Shown here in pieces: positions 1 to 7,157 of a stretch of DNA of 10,030 bases. Location: assembly GCA_029259835.1 (NCBI GenBank), contig JAJDEL010000052.1, positions 1-10,030 on the forward strand, read 5' to 3'. The notes under the pieces were generated by a model, which worked only from the letters and a program-made list of their open reading frames with translations, searched no databases and was not told where the DNA came from. The first letter of the stretch is position 1. Each line of letters begins with the position of its first letter. Origin of the DNA: Planctomicrobium sp. (GTDB lineage Bacteria; Planctomycetota; Planctomycetia; Planctomycetales; Planctomycetaceae). The position numbers and the translations under genes were made by a program.

Positions 1-717
1 ATGGCCATGAACAAAGTCATGCTGTGGGGCGTGACCGTGATGGCTGTCGTTTTCCTTATGTTTCCAATCTACGTAGGAGCGTTTCTGGGTGGTGACGGGA
101 AGACCGTGACAGACAACATGAATCGGGCCGTCATCAAAGTGGAAGGCATGACGTGCGAGGGCTGCTCGGCCATTGTTGCCAAGGCAATTCGGACAGCACC
201 AGGTGTGCTGGCAGTCAATGTCAGCTATGAAAAAGGTGAAGCAATCGTGGGAACTGAAATTTGCTGCCCTGTCCCGAAAGATGAGATTCTCGCTGCTCTC
301 GAAAAGTCGGGTTACAAAGGTGAGTATGTGTCCGCGGCAGAACGTACGCCTGTCGCTGCCAGTGAGTCGCCTGACTGCTGTGTTCCAGGACAGGATCAGA
401 CAACACCGCTTTCGACCGGGGATGATTCCATTGTCCAGACGGTTTTTGAGATCGAAGGAATGACTTGTGAAGGCTGTGCCGCTGGTGTTTCGAATTCCAT
501 TAAAAGCGTTCCTGGCATCACTGGTGTCAACGTCGATTTCAAGTCAGGGAAGGCAATCGTGGAGAATCACTCGTGCTGTCAGCTTCCTAGAGCTGATGTC
601 CTGTCAGCGCTCAAGAAAGCTGGTTTCGATGGCAAGGTCGTGGAGGACAGTGCCGTAGAGGACGGCGGGCAAGTGTCTCCAATCATTGATGCAGCGGTAC
701 AGCCAAAGAGCGAGTGA
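1..717 (+). CDS. Membrane-anchored tandem HMA (heavy-metal-associated) domain protein
   Basis: The 238-residue protein has one hydrophobic segment at about residues 7-30, which probably anchors it with its metal domains outside the cytoplasm. Two HMA domains follow, at about 43-108 and 147-212. Each has the GMTCEGC loop (C52/C55 and C156/C159) typical of MerP and copper-chaperone folds. Each also has a vicinal Cys pair, C88-C89 and C192-C193, exactly 33 residues after the second loop cysteine. A further CC (126-127) sits in the linker. The equal spacing shows that the two domains arose by duplication. HMA domains bind soft metals such as Cu(I), Hg(II) or Zn(II); the extra pairs could suit As(III) or Hg(II), which is inference. 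The reading frame is open at base 1, so the true start may lie upstream; Met3 and Met7 are alternatives. The gene converges on the CDF gene and is not part of its transcript. Confidence 0.85.
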   Translation: MAMNKVMLWGVTVMAVVFLMFPIYVGAFLGGDGKTVTDNMNRAVIKVEGMTCEGCSAIVAKAIRTAPGVLAVNVSYEKGEAIVGTEICCPVPKDEILAALEKSGYKGEYVSAAERTPVAASESPDCCVPGQDQTTPLSTGDDSIVQTVFEIEGMTCEGCAAGVSNSIKSVPGITGVNVDFKSGKAIVENHSCCQLPRADVLSALKKAGFDGKVVEDSAVEDGGQVSPIIDAAVQPKSE

Positions 718-739
718 CAAAAGTTGCTAAGGCTTCGAG

Positions 740-759
740 TCGCACCGTGTCGGTTGCGA
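740..759 (+). terminator. Possible weak stem-loop after the HMA gene
   Basis: An eight-pair stem with one bulged T (TCGCACCG, loop TGT, CGGTTGCGA) begins 22 bases after the HMA stop codon. Only a short TTT follows, so it would be a weak intrinsic terminator at best. Confidence 0.3.
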
Positions 760-986
760 TTTGATACGAGTCAGGGAGTCTCAATTGCAAGTCGAAGTTG
801 AGGATGGAATGTTTCAAGAATCAACAATCGCAGGAACGTTTGCATGTTACGAACAAAAGTGATTTCCAGTGGTGCAGCCCTCGCCAGTATCGTATCACCG
901 AAGCTGCGTTCACTGACCATCGCGGTCTAAATCGAACGTTGATACTAATGACGTCCCAAAGCTCAATGCGTGGTGCGAGTGTTTTG

Positions 987-1017
987 AAAAAAGCCTCCAG
1001 CGTGACTCATACGGCTT
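987..1017 (-). terminator. Possible intrinsic terminator for the CDF end of the minus-strand run
   Basis: Read on the minus strand, AAGCC is followed 17 bases later by GGCTT running into six T residues. It lies about 110 bases downstream of the CDF stop codon. The stem is only 5 bp with a long loop, so the call is weak. Confidence 0.3.
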
Positions 1018-1127
1018 GACGCAGCACAAGATACATCTGGGCTCCAGTCACGCAAAAACAGAGACCGTCAGGGGCAACAACGGAAATCAGCCGGCAGGTA
1101 ATGTCACCATGCTTCTGTAGCCGAAAA

Positions 1128-2090
1128 TCAGTGCGACACGATGGCGTTCGATTCATCGCAGTCGCGATTTTCCGAACCGCCTACTTCGAACTCCAGAGTG
1201 GAATGAGCAATGTTGTATCGCTCGACCAGGCAGTGTTTGACTTCACGTTTGATGGATTCCAAGTCGCTCGTGCGACTTTCGAGGATTAACACGTGAGCTT
1301 CTATGGCTCGGTGCTGTTCGTCGAGTTCCCAGACGTGCAGATGATGCAGTCCTTCGACCCCGTCCACTCTGATGACGTCGGCAATCAGAGCGTCCAGATC
1401 CAAACCCGGCGGAGTGCCTTCCATCAGCACGCGAGTTACCAGAGGCAGCATTTTCACCACCTGCCACAATACATATCCGGCGATCAACAGCGTGATGGCG
1501 GCATCCACCCAGACCCAGTCCAGCCAGATGATCGCGGCAGCTCCGATCAGCACGGCGACTGACCCCAAGGCATCAACAATGTTGTGAACAAAGGCCGCTC
1601 GAACGTTCAATGAACCGCGGCTCATCTTCCACAGCAACAGTGCCGTCCCTACGTCCACGATCAAAGCCAGCACCGCCGTGGCTGCCATCATCCAGCCAAT
1701 TATCTCTTCTGGAAAGAACAGCCGTTTGACGCCCTCGTAGACCAGATACAGACCGATCACGCCCAATAGCGTCAGGTTAATCAAAGCGCCGATCATTTCT
1801 GCTCGTCGATAACCGAACGTATATCGTTCGTTGGCTTCTTTCTTAGAAATGCGTCGGGCGATATACGCGATCAACAGTGCGTTCGCGTCGTTGAAGTTGT
1901 GGGCCGCGCCCGAAAGCAACGCGATGCTTCCCGAAAGAATTCCAGCAACGACCTGCCCGACCGTCAACAGTTGGTTCAAACCGACCGCCCAAAGCAGTCG
2001 AGCATCACTGACTCCCGCGATTTCATCTGAACGAACCAAACTGTGCGTATGGTCGGCGTGATCGTGAGAGTGATTATTGTGGTCAGTCAT
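1128..2090 (-). CDS. Cation diffusion facilitator (CDF) metal efflux transporter
   Basis: This is a 320-residue CzcD/ZitB-like transporter that exchanges a cytoplasmic divalent metal (usually Zn2+, Co2+ or Cd2+) for protons at the inner membrane. The N-terminus is His-rich (residues 4-16). About six membrane segments follow. The two metal-site HxxxD motifs are visible: HNFND (H64, D68) in TM2 and HNIVD (H169, D173) in TM5. The cytoplasmic C-terminal dimer domain (about 225-303) has [10 protein letters not shown] and AHSTLEFE. The Asp usual three residues before the TM2 His is Gly61; that position is not a metal ligand in known structures. I chose ATG 2090 because the His-rich tail then begins the protein; ATG 2120 would add ten unremarkable residues. 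Neither start has a clear Shine-Dalgarno site. About 160 bases separate it from the preceding small gene. A TTGACT...TAGGTT pair with a 16-base spacer (2134-2107) may be its own promoter. The substrate cannot be read from sequence. Confidence 0.93.
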   Translation of the reverse strand: MTDHNNHSHDHADHTHSLVRSDEIAGVSDARLLWAVGLNQLLTVGQVVAGILSGSIALLSGAAHNFNDANALLIAYIARRISKKEANERYTFGYRRAEMIGALINLTLLGVIGLYLVYEGVKRLFFPEEIIGWMMAATAVLALIVDVGTALLLWKMSRGSLNVRAAFVHNIVDALGSVAVLIGAAAIIWLDWVWVDAAITLLIAGYVLWQVVKMLPLVTRVLMEGTPPGLDLDALIADVIRVDGVEGLHHLHVWELDEQHRAIEAHVLILESRTSDLESIKREVKHCLVERYNIAHSTLEFEVGGSENRDCDESNAIVSH

Positions 2091-2252
2091 TTGTGGTGTC
2101 GAGTCGAACCTACAATACATTGTTGATCAGTCAAAGCTTTCTCAAGCCACTTCCAAGGTCGATGGGTACGTGCTGATTCGTGGACTCGATGCGGTAATCG
2201 ACAACAACAACGGCTTGCGAGGGCTGACGTTTTGTCAACGGTAGACTGGTGG

Positions 2253-2513
2253 TTACTGATTGATGATGGCGGACTCAAGTGTAACTTTCGCCAGGCAGAG
2301 CTTGTAACAGCTATCGAATTCCGGGCACTGTTGGCAGTCATCCCATTCTTCGATGTTTGTCTCGATCGACCGGTCTGCTATAACCGGCATCATGCTACCT
2401 ACCCTGTGCAGCTTAACCGTAAACACCTTGCCGCTGTTCGGCGTGTTGTGCTTGAGGTGCAGGTCGTCCGGAAACATCTTCCCGAAGCATTCTTTGTGTG
2501 TGACGTTGCTCAT
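2253..2513 (-). CDS. Small Cys-rich protein of unknown function downstream of acr3
   Basis: The product is 86 residues and soluble in appearance, with no membrane segment or signal peptide. The C-terminal part holds the cluster C60-x2-C63-x5-C69-x3-C73 within WDDCQQCPEFDSCYKLC, followed by an amphipathic tail. One more cysteine (C9) lies near the N-terminus. Four clustered cysteines suggest a metal- or arsenite-binding knuckle, which is inference. I do not recognise a named family; similar Cys motifs in planctomycete hypothetical proteins are a vague memory only. It is very likely a real gene. It starts 11 bases after the acr3 stop codon, and its ribosome-binding site GAGGTA (2521-2526) is built into that stop codon (TGAGGTA). 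Its frame stays open with a protein-like composition. Translational coupling to acr3 points to a role in arsenite export or sensing. Confidence 0.75.
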   Translation of the reverse strand: MSNVTHKECFGKMFPDDLHLKHNTPNSGKVFTVKLHRVGSMMPVIADRSIETNIEEWDDCQQCPEFDSCYKLCLAKVTLESAIINQ

Positions 2514-2520
2514 CGAATCT

Positions 2521-2526
2521 TACCTC
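2521..2526 (-). promoter_or_regulatory. Ribosome-binding site overlapping the acr3 stop codon
   Basis: The minus strand reads TGAGGTA, in which TGA is the acr3 stop and GAGGTA is the Shine-Dalgarno site, seven bases ahead of the ATG of the small Cys-rich gene. It fixes the start at 2513 and predicts coupled translation. Confidence 0.7.
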
Positions 2527-3769
2527 AATTTAGGGTGGCGGCGATGACCTGTTCTGGGCCGGAAGACTCAGGTGATTGTTCATGCGGAAACCAATCCTGA
2601 GTACGCACGCAGAATTTAACCAGCATCAGCATTAACGGAACTTCAATCAGGACGCCAACCACAGTTGCCAGTGCTGCTCCGGATGACAGTCCGTACAACA
2701 TTGTGGCCGTAGCAATAGCGACTTCAAAATGATTGGACGCACCGATCATGGCTGTCGGCGCGGCACTTTCGTACGTCAAGCCCATCACCTTGGACAGCAC
2801 ATAGCCCAACGCAAAAATTAGCACCGTTTGTATAAACAGCGGAATGGCAATCCAGAGAATCGTGAGCGGATTCTGCAAGATCGTCTCGCCTTTGAATGAG
2901 AACAACAGCACGAGCGTCACCAACAACGCAGTAATCGTGACGGGCGTTAAGAAGTGCAGGAATCTGTCTTTAAACCATGCCTCGCCTTTGGTGGCGATTA
3001 GCCACTTCCGCGAGACGAATCCTGAAACCAATGGAAGCGCAACATAGACTCCAATCGACAGCAGTAATGCCTGCCATGGCACGGGCAACTTCCCAACTCC
3101 CAGCAGAAAACCACCGAGCACTCCGTACAGAACAAGCATCGTCAGTGAATTAATCGCAACCATTAGCAGTGTGTGTCCGTCGTTACCTTTGGCAAGGGAT
3201 CCCCAGACGAGCACCATTGCTGTGCATGGTGCGATTCCCAGAAGTATGCAGCCCGCTAGATAACTTCTCCACAGCGGCACTTCCAGCATCTTCACGCCAT
3301 CCATCATCACAACCTTACCAGCCCCGTATTCAACACCAACGTCGAGACTGCTGCCGAGCGGTGGCTTCACGTAATCAACGGCGTCCGGGCCAATGAATCC
3401 CAGAAACAGAGTTCCCAGAAAGAAGCTGGCGATGGCATACATCGTGACCGGTTTGATGGCCCAGTTGATGAACAGAGTCAGACCGACTGGACGCAGTGAC
3501 TTTCCAGCCTTGAGCACTTCGCCAAAGTCTATCTTCACCATGATGGGATACATCATGAAGAACAGACAAAGGGCGATTGGGATCGAGATCACCGGCGCAT
3601 CGTCGACGTATATCGCCATCCCATCGAGCTTCTTTGCGAGGTCGGGAGCAACTTTCCCGAGTCCGATGCCCGCGACGATGCAAAGCCCCACCCAAACTGT
3701 GAGGTAGCGTTCGAAGAAACCGATTCCTTTGCTGTCGGTCGGACAGTGGCCTTCCTCTTTCATTTTCAT
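2525..3769 (-). CDS. acr3: Acr3-family arsenite efflux permease
   Basis: This 414-residue, ten-helix inner-membrane carrier exports arsenite by proton antiport. It is Acr3 and not the unrelated ArsB. The hallmark TM4 motif [12 protein letters not shown] carries the essential cysteine (C182), and the TM9 motif [18 protein letters not shown] carries the essential glutamate (E349). An early segment, [19 protein letters not shown], is also typical. The protein is longer than many Acr3 proteins (about 350-400 residues) because of a hydrophilic insert of about 35 residues at roughly 128-165, between TM3 and TM4. The start at 3769 has AGAGGAT just upstream; Met3 (3763) is equally spaced from that site. 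The gene follows arsG by 77 bases and is coupled to the small Cys-rich gene. Together with arsD and arsA upstream it may form an ATP-assisted pump. ArsA pairing with Acr3 is known from some bacteria but is less studied than ArsA with ArsB. Confidence 0.97.
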   Translation of the reverse strand: MKMKEEGHCPTDSKGIGFFERYLTVWVGLCIVAGIGLGKVAPDLAKKLDGMAIYVDDAPVISIPIALCLFFMMYPIMVKIDFGEVLKAGKSLRPVGLTLFINWAIKPVTMYAIASFFLGTLFLGFIGPDAVDYVKPPLGSSLDVGVEYGAGKVVMMDGVKMLEVPLWRSYLAGCILLGIAPCTAMVLVWGSLAKGNDGHTLLMVAINSLTMLVLYGVLGGFLLGVGKLPVPWQALLLSIGVYVALPLVSGFVSRKWLIATKGEAWFKDRFLHFLTPVTITALLVTLVLLFSFKGETILQNPLTILWIAIPLFIQTVLIFALGYVLSKVMGLTYESAAPTAMIGASNHFEVAIATATMLYGLSSGAALATVVGVLIEVPLMLMLVKFCVRTQDWFPHEQSPESSGPEQVIAATLN

Positions 3770-3846
3770 AATCCTCTAACTGACTTCTCGGCGAACGCAA
3801 ATCTCCTTGCTTTACTGAAACCTCACGATGACGTTTCGTTCAATAA

Positions 3847-4533
3847 TCAAACGTGGTAGACCTGTTGCAGAGTGATATAGACGCCAACTAACAGGACGCT
3901 GGTTCCAGTGATTGCTCTCAGCCATTTCTCTGCCCCGGTCACCTGCCCGAAGAACTTGCCGAAGGAGTTCTTCCCGAACACGAGCATCACGGCAAAGATC
4001 AGAACAGGAATCCCGGTGCCTACTCCGTAGACAGCGGGAAGCAACATCTTCGATTCATTAGTAATAGCGAGTGGCACCAGGCTGCCAAAGAACAGAGCAG
4101 CCGACACTGGGCAAAAACTCATCGCGAACAGAATACCCAGCAGCCCCGACCCGGCAAGCCCGAGTTTTTCAACACGCGTCTTTGCCCAATTCAGCCCGAT
4201 TCCTTTCAGGGTCGGTAGTTCTATCAACTCTAGCAAAATCATGCCCACCAGAATCAGGAACGGACCAAGAAACAGGTTCATGTTTTTCTGGAGCCATACC
4301 GACAGGCCTGGAGCCGAAAGTAGACTTGCTACGACAAGGACTCCGAGCACGGCATAGGCCACAACCCGACCAAGCGTGTACAGGGCACTCGACGCCAATA
4401 CCAGACCTGAATTACCAGCGTGACGTCCCACATAGGAGATCGCGGCAATATTGGTTGCCAAAGGACAGGGGCTGATGGACGTCAGAATGCCAAGCCAGAG
4501 GGAGGAACCGATCGCGATCAAGAGTGTATTCAT
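3847..4533 (-). CDS. arsG: ArsG-family membrane protein (CcdA/DsbD-like) of an arsEFG set
   Basis: The protein has 228 residues and about six membrane helices. Two membrane cysteines sit in matching motifs, SISPCPL (C23) in TM1 and MSFCPVSA (C141) in TM4. This is the arrangement of CcdA and the DsbD core, which carry reducing equivalents across the membrane. Databases, as I recall, name this family an aromatic aminobenzylarsenical efflux permease, after arsEFG of Shewanella. Whether it moves substrate or only electrons cannot be told from sequence. The start at 4533 overlaps the arsF stop as ATGA. A longer frame back to 4695 would only read through arsF in the wrong frame, and its first 54 residues look non-coding. 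A weak AGGA lies about 12 bases upstream, so translation probably depends on coupling. Confidence 0.88.
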   Translation of the reverse strand: MNTLLIAIGSSLWLGILTSISPCPLATNIAAISYVGRHAGNSGLVLASSALYTLGRVVAYAVLGVLVVASLLSAPGLSVWLQKNMNLFLGPFLILVGMILLELIELPTLKGIGLNWAKTRVEKLGLAGSGLLGILFAMSFCPVSAALFFGSLVPLAITNESKMLLPAVYGVGTGIPVLIFAVMLVFGKNSFGKFFGQVTGAEKWLRAITGTSVLLVGVYITLQQVYHV

Positions 4534-5021
4534 GATGCACTCGTTTCCTGAAAACGTTTCCACGCTTCGTCGATGAAAGTTGTGAAGGCGTTCTGGTCGT
4601 TCGTGTGATCCCACACGTCTTCCAGATTCTCCCACCGAGCAATTTTTCCGTTCTTCTGATCCACAAGAACAACAGTGGATGTAAACACTTCGCATTGCTC
4701 GACAATGGACTTGTTTTCCTCTGCGGTGTAGTCGGCCACTTTCCAGACGATCTTACCCTGCTCAATTTCTGAACTCAGGGCCTCATGAGCAAAGGCTTCA
4801 ATTTTGATGCACGTTGGACACCGATGTGGGGCATGAAAATAGATTGCCATGAATCGGGCTTGCGTGTCAGTGTCGATCAGGGAAGGCACGACTTGCTCGA
4901 CATCCGTCGACGCATTCTGGGTGGACGCAGACTGACGCCAACCAGAGACATCCGCCACGGCGACCAACAGACTGACGCCAACAAACAGCAGTAAGGAACC
5001 TGTGATGACTTTCTTCTTCAT
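4530..5021 (-). CDS. arsF: ArsF-family thioredoxin-like membrane-anchored protein
   Basis: The 163-residue protein has a basic N-terminus (MKKK), a hydrophobic segment at about 6-24 acting as signal anchor, and then a thioredoxin-like domain facing the periplasm. The active site lies in FHAPHRCPTCIKIEAFA, a CPTC motif (C68, C71). A lone C110 follows. The domain keeps the pattern of the family named, from memory, nitrophenyl compound nitroreductase subunit ArsF: a YFH stretch before the Cys pair, KIEA after it, and a late LEDVW. Despite that name no flavin-binding nitroreductase fold is visible. The start at 5021 has a strong GAGGAG site (5030-5035) eight bases upstream and overlaps the arsE stop as ATGA. 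The upstream ATG at 5063 would lie inside arsE and is rejected. The likely role is oxidoreductase partner of ArsG. Confidence 0.87.
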   Translation of the reverse strand: MKKKVITGSLLLFVGVSLLVAVADVSGWRQSASTQNASTDVEQVVPSLIDTDTQARFMAIYFHAPHRCPTCIKIEAFAHEALSSEIEQGKIVWKVADYTAEENKSIVEQCEVFTSTVVLVDQKNGKIARWENLEDVWDHTNDQNAFTTFIDEAWKRFQETSAS

Positions 5022-5278
5022 TGTGACGACTCCTCTTTCGACGCACTCTTCAGGACTTCGCATATCTCAGTGACTGAAGGCAGGTTTCCGGAAAAAACGA
5101 CGTTACCATCGACTGCCAGAGCAGGCAGTGCGTTGGGGGCGAATTCAAGTATCTTCGCGATGTCGTCAACCTTCTCCACGACATCATTGCTGTTTCGCTG
5201 AGCGGCGGCTTCCTCAGCGTTCTTCATTAAGTATCCGCATCTGGAACAGCCAGTACCTAGGACTTGTATCAGGGCCAT
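5018..5278 (-). CDS. arsE: ArsE-like small cytosolic thioredoxin-fold protein
   Basis: The 86-residue protein starts MALIQVLGTGCSRCGYL, a thioredoxin-type CSRC active site (C11, C14) after the first strand. It also has the expected cis-proline region PNALPALAVDG (P52) and a third cysteine, C73. It resembles the small redox-active disulfide proteins (glutaredoxin/thioredoxin-like, about 80 residues), which are cytosolic. I chose ATG 5278 because AAAGGA (5284-5289) lies five bases ahead of it. The ATG at 5296, which overlaps the arsA stop as TAATG, has no such site and would add six residues; it remains possible. As the first member of the arsE-arsF-arsG cluster it would supply electrons to ArsG from the cytosol, which is inference. 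The arsE name rests on gene order as much as on sequence. Confidence 0.82.
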   Translation of the reverse strand: MALIQVLGTGCSRCGYLMKNAEEAAAQRNSNDVVEKVDDIAKILEFAPNALPALAVDGNVVFSGNLPSVTEICEVLKSASKEESSQ

Positions 5279-5295
5279 GGGAATCCTTTCGATCA

Positions 5296-7086
5296 TTAGT
5301 TGGACGCTGCGGTTGCTGCTAGTCGACTCAATCCTTCGCGGCCCATTGGTGGTTCAGCCTGCCAGGGAATGATGGCTGTCCGAGTCGCATGCTGCTCCAG
5401 GACTTCTTTGATGTATGGCTGTTCGTGTTGACGCCGCGATTGCAGAGCAGGGTCGGTCACCGTCAGTGGTGTGAGACTTTGGTTGATCACCCAGGCATAA
5501 GGAGAAATATCGGCTCGTCGTAAATCGTTCTGTAACTGAGCTGCTTCATGCACGGGAGTCGCCTCCGGTAACGTGACGATCAACACACGAGTGAATTCCG
5601 GGTCTCGTAGTCGAGGCAGAAGTTCCTGAACCGCTTCAGGCATCTGGCTTGACTGTCGCAGCACTTCGCGGTGATACGCCAATGCCGAATCGAGTAGCAA
5701 AATCGTGTGCCCGGTCGGTGCCGTATCAAGAACCACAAATTGGTCCTGACCTTCCGCAACCGCTTTGGCGAATGCTCGAAATACGGCGATCTCTTCAGTA
5801 CATGGTGATCGCAGATCTTCTTCCAGCAAAGCAAGGCCCGCTGCATCAAGCCCCTTGCCCGCGTTCGACATGACCTCTTTTGAATAGCTGGCGGTTTCCG
5901 CAACAGGGTCAATGCGATCAACGCTCATGTTGGGAAACTCGTCGCCCGCAATCATCGCTGCAATATGAGCGGCGGGATCCGTTGTAGATAGATGTACCGG
6001 CAGACCTCGTTCGGCCAAAGCTGTGGCAATCGCCGCTGCGACAGTCGTCTTTCCAACGCCCCCTTTTCCCATCGCCAAAATCACGCCATGCCCCGTTTCG
6101 GCAAGACCGTCTACCAGCGTGCCGAGTGATTTGAGTGAAGATGACGCAGAGGCTTCTTCATCCACTGAAGTGACCTCGACGCTTTGAATTGGTTTCTGCA
6201 ATTCTGGAGCCTCACCAAGGTGTCGCAATGCCTCTATCCCGAGCACGCTCTGCGGCGACAAAGGGACCACGGTGCGAGGCAAATCAATCAGCGCGTCGGG
6301 CATCTGTTGAATCGCTACATCGGCACGTGACTGCATCGCATTGGCTAATGCATCATTTTCATCTGTCGCACGGAAAACGCCGTTGATCACTAAATGCTGA
6401 TTCTTCACATCAAGTTCGGCCAGTTCCCCGCTTGTTCGTGCGGCTTCTCTGAAAGCAGACGTTTCCGGACGCGTCACCAGAACAAGCGTCGTCGTGGCAG
6501 CATCGCTCAGAGCTTCGACCGTACTTTGATACAGCTTCTGCTGAGCCTGCAAACCCGCCAATGGCCCGAGACATGATGTGCCGGTTGTGTTGGTTTCCAT
6601 GAAGCCTGCCCACGCCGAAGGCAATGTCAGCAACCGCAGAGTGTGGCCTGTTGGAGCCGTATCGAAGATAACGTGATCGAATTCCTGCGTCGCCTCGGCA
6701 TCGCCAAGCAGTTTTGAGAATTCATCAAATGCTGCAATCTCCAACGTGCAGGAACCGGAAAACTGTTCTTCCATACTGGCAACAGCCACATCAGGCAGGA
6801 CGCCACGATACGGACCAACCATTCGCTCGCGATAGTCCGCCGCAGACTGCTCGGGATCAAGATTCATGGCAGACAGTCCGGAGACACTCGGAACCACCGT
6901 CGGGTAATGTCCCAGATGAACGCCCAGAACCTCGTCCAGATTGGACGCCGGATCTGTCGATACCAGCAGCACACGTTTTCCGCCATCAGCCAGACGTACC
7001 GCCGTGGCACACGCAACGGATGTCTTTCCGACGCCTCCCTTGCCGGTAAAGAAAAGATTCCGAGTTGCGTTTTCGAGAAACTCCAT
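5296..7086 (-). CDS. arsA: ArsA arsenite-stimulated ATPase, two-domain form
   Basis: This 596-residue peripheral ATPase has two homologous halves joined by a linker at about 300-330. Each half has the deviant Walker A GKGGVGKT (about 15-22 and 341-348) and the signature DTAPTGHT (142-149 and 454-461). The three As(III)-binding cysteines are present: C113 (SGSCTLEIAAF), C172 (TSCLGPLAG) and C429 (RSPCTEEIAVF). The first two have the same numbers as in E. coli R773 ArsA, where the third is C422. It is thus predicted to be metal-activated, unlike eukaryotic Get3. It energises arsenite export by docking on the membrane carrier, here most likely Acr3. I chose the start at 7086 because GAAGG lies upstream and the P-loop then sits near residue 15; the frame extends to 7185, but that part looks like leader. 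It is 71 bases from arsD and abuts arsE. Confidence 0.97.
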   Translation of the reverse strand: MEFLENATRNLFFTGKGGVGKTSVACATAVRLADGGKRVLLVSTDPASNLDEVLGVHLGHYPTVVPSVSGLSAMNLDPEQSAADYRERMVGPYRGVLPDVAVASMEEQFSGSCTLEIAAFDEFSKLLGDAEATQEFDHVIFDTAPTGHTLRLLTLPSAWAGFMETNTTGTSCLGPLAGLQAQQKLYQSTVEALSDAATTTLVLVTRPETSAFREAARTSGELAELDVKNQHLVINGVFRATDENDALANAMQSRADVAIQQMPDALIDLPRTVVPLSPQSVLGIEALRHLGEAPELQKPIQSVEVTSVDEEASASSSLKSLGTLVDGLAETGHGVILAMGKGGVGKTTVAAAIATALAERGLPVHLSTTDPAAHIAAMIAGDEFPNMSVDRIDPVAETASYSKEVMSNAGKGLDAAGLALLEEDLRSPCTEEIAVFRAFAKAVAEGQDQFVVLDTAPTGHTILLLDSALAYHREVLRQSSQMPEAVQELLPRLRDPEFTRVLIVTLPEATPVHEAAQLQNDLRRADISPYAWVINQSLTPLTVTDPALQSRRQHEQPYIKEVLEQHATRTAIIPWQAEPPMGREGLSRLAATAASN

Positions 7087-7157
7087 TGTCGTACCTTCAG
7101 TCTTGAAATGGTCCTGTTTGATCGCAGCGGACGAACGTTGTGTCGGCTGCAAAGTCT

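Larger units (their letters stand above)
718..1127. other. Convergent intergenic region without a supported gene
   Basis: This 410-base stretch lies between the 3' ends of the HMA gene (+) and the CDF gene (-). The only notable open frame (798-1019, + strand, TTG start) encodes a low-complexity 73-residue product with no recognisable motif and no convincing ribosome-binding site. I see only two candidate terminator hairpins here, one for each flanking gene. Confidence 0.6.

Noticed and set aside
798..1019. 73-residue frame in the HMA-CDF gap
   Set aside because: TTG start, no clear ribosome-binding site, no motif or hydrophobic pattern, and it ends in a candidate terminator region.
2525..3769. 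Calling the arsenite carrier ArsB
   Set aside because: The [12 protein letters not shown] and [11 protein letters not shown] motifs are Acr3-specific; ArsB is an unrelated family of 12 helices.
3375..3800. 141-residue minus-strand frame overlapping acr3
   Set aside because: It is an alternate frame of the Acr3 coding region; the Acr3 frame carries the conserved C182 and E349 motifs.
4534..4695. N-terminal extension of ArsG
   Set aside because: These 54 residues are arsF read in another frame; the family N-terminus begins at the ATGA overlap at 4533.
4530..5021. Taking ArsF as a flavin nitroreductase because of its family name
   Set aside because: The sequence shows a signal anchor and a CPTC thioredoxin-like domain, with no flavin-binding pattern.
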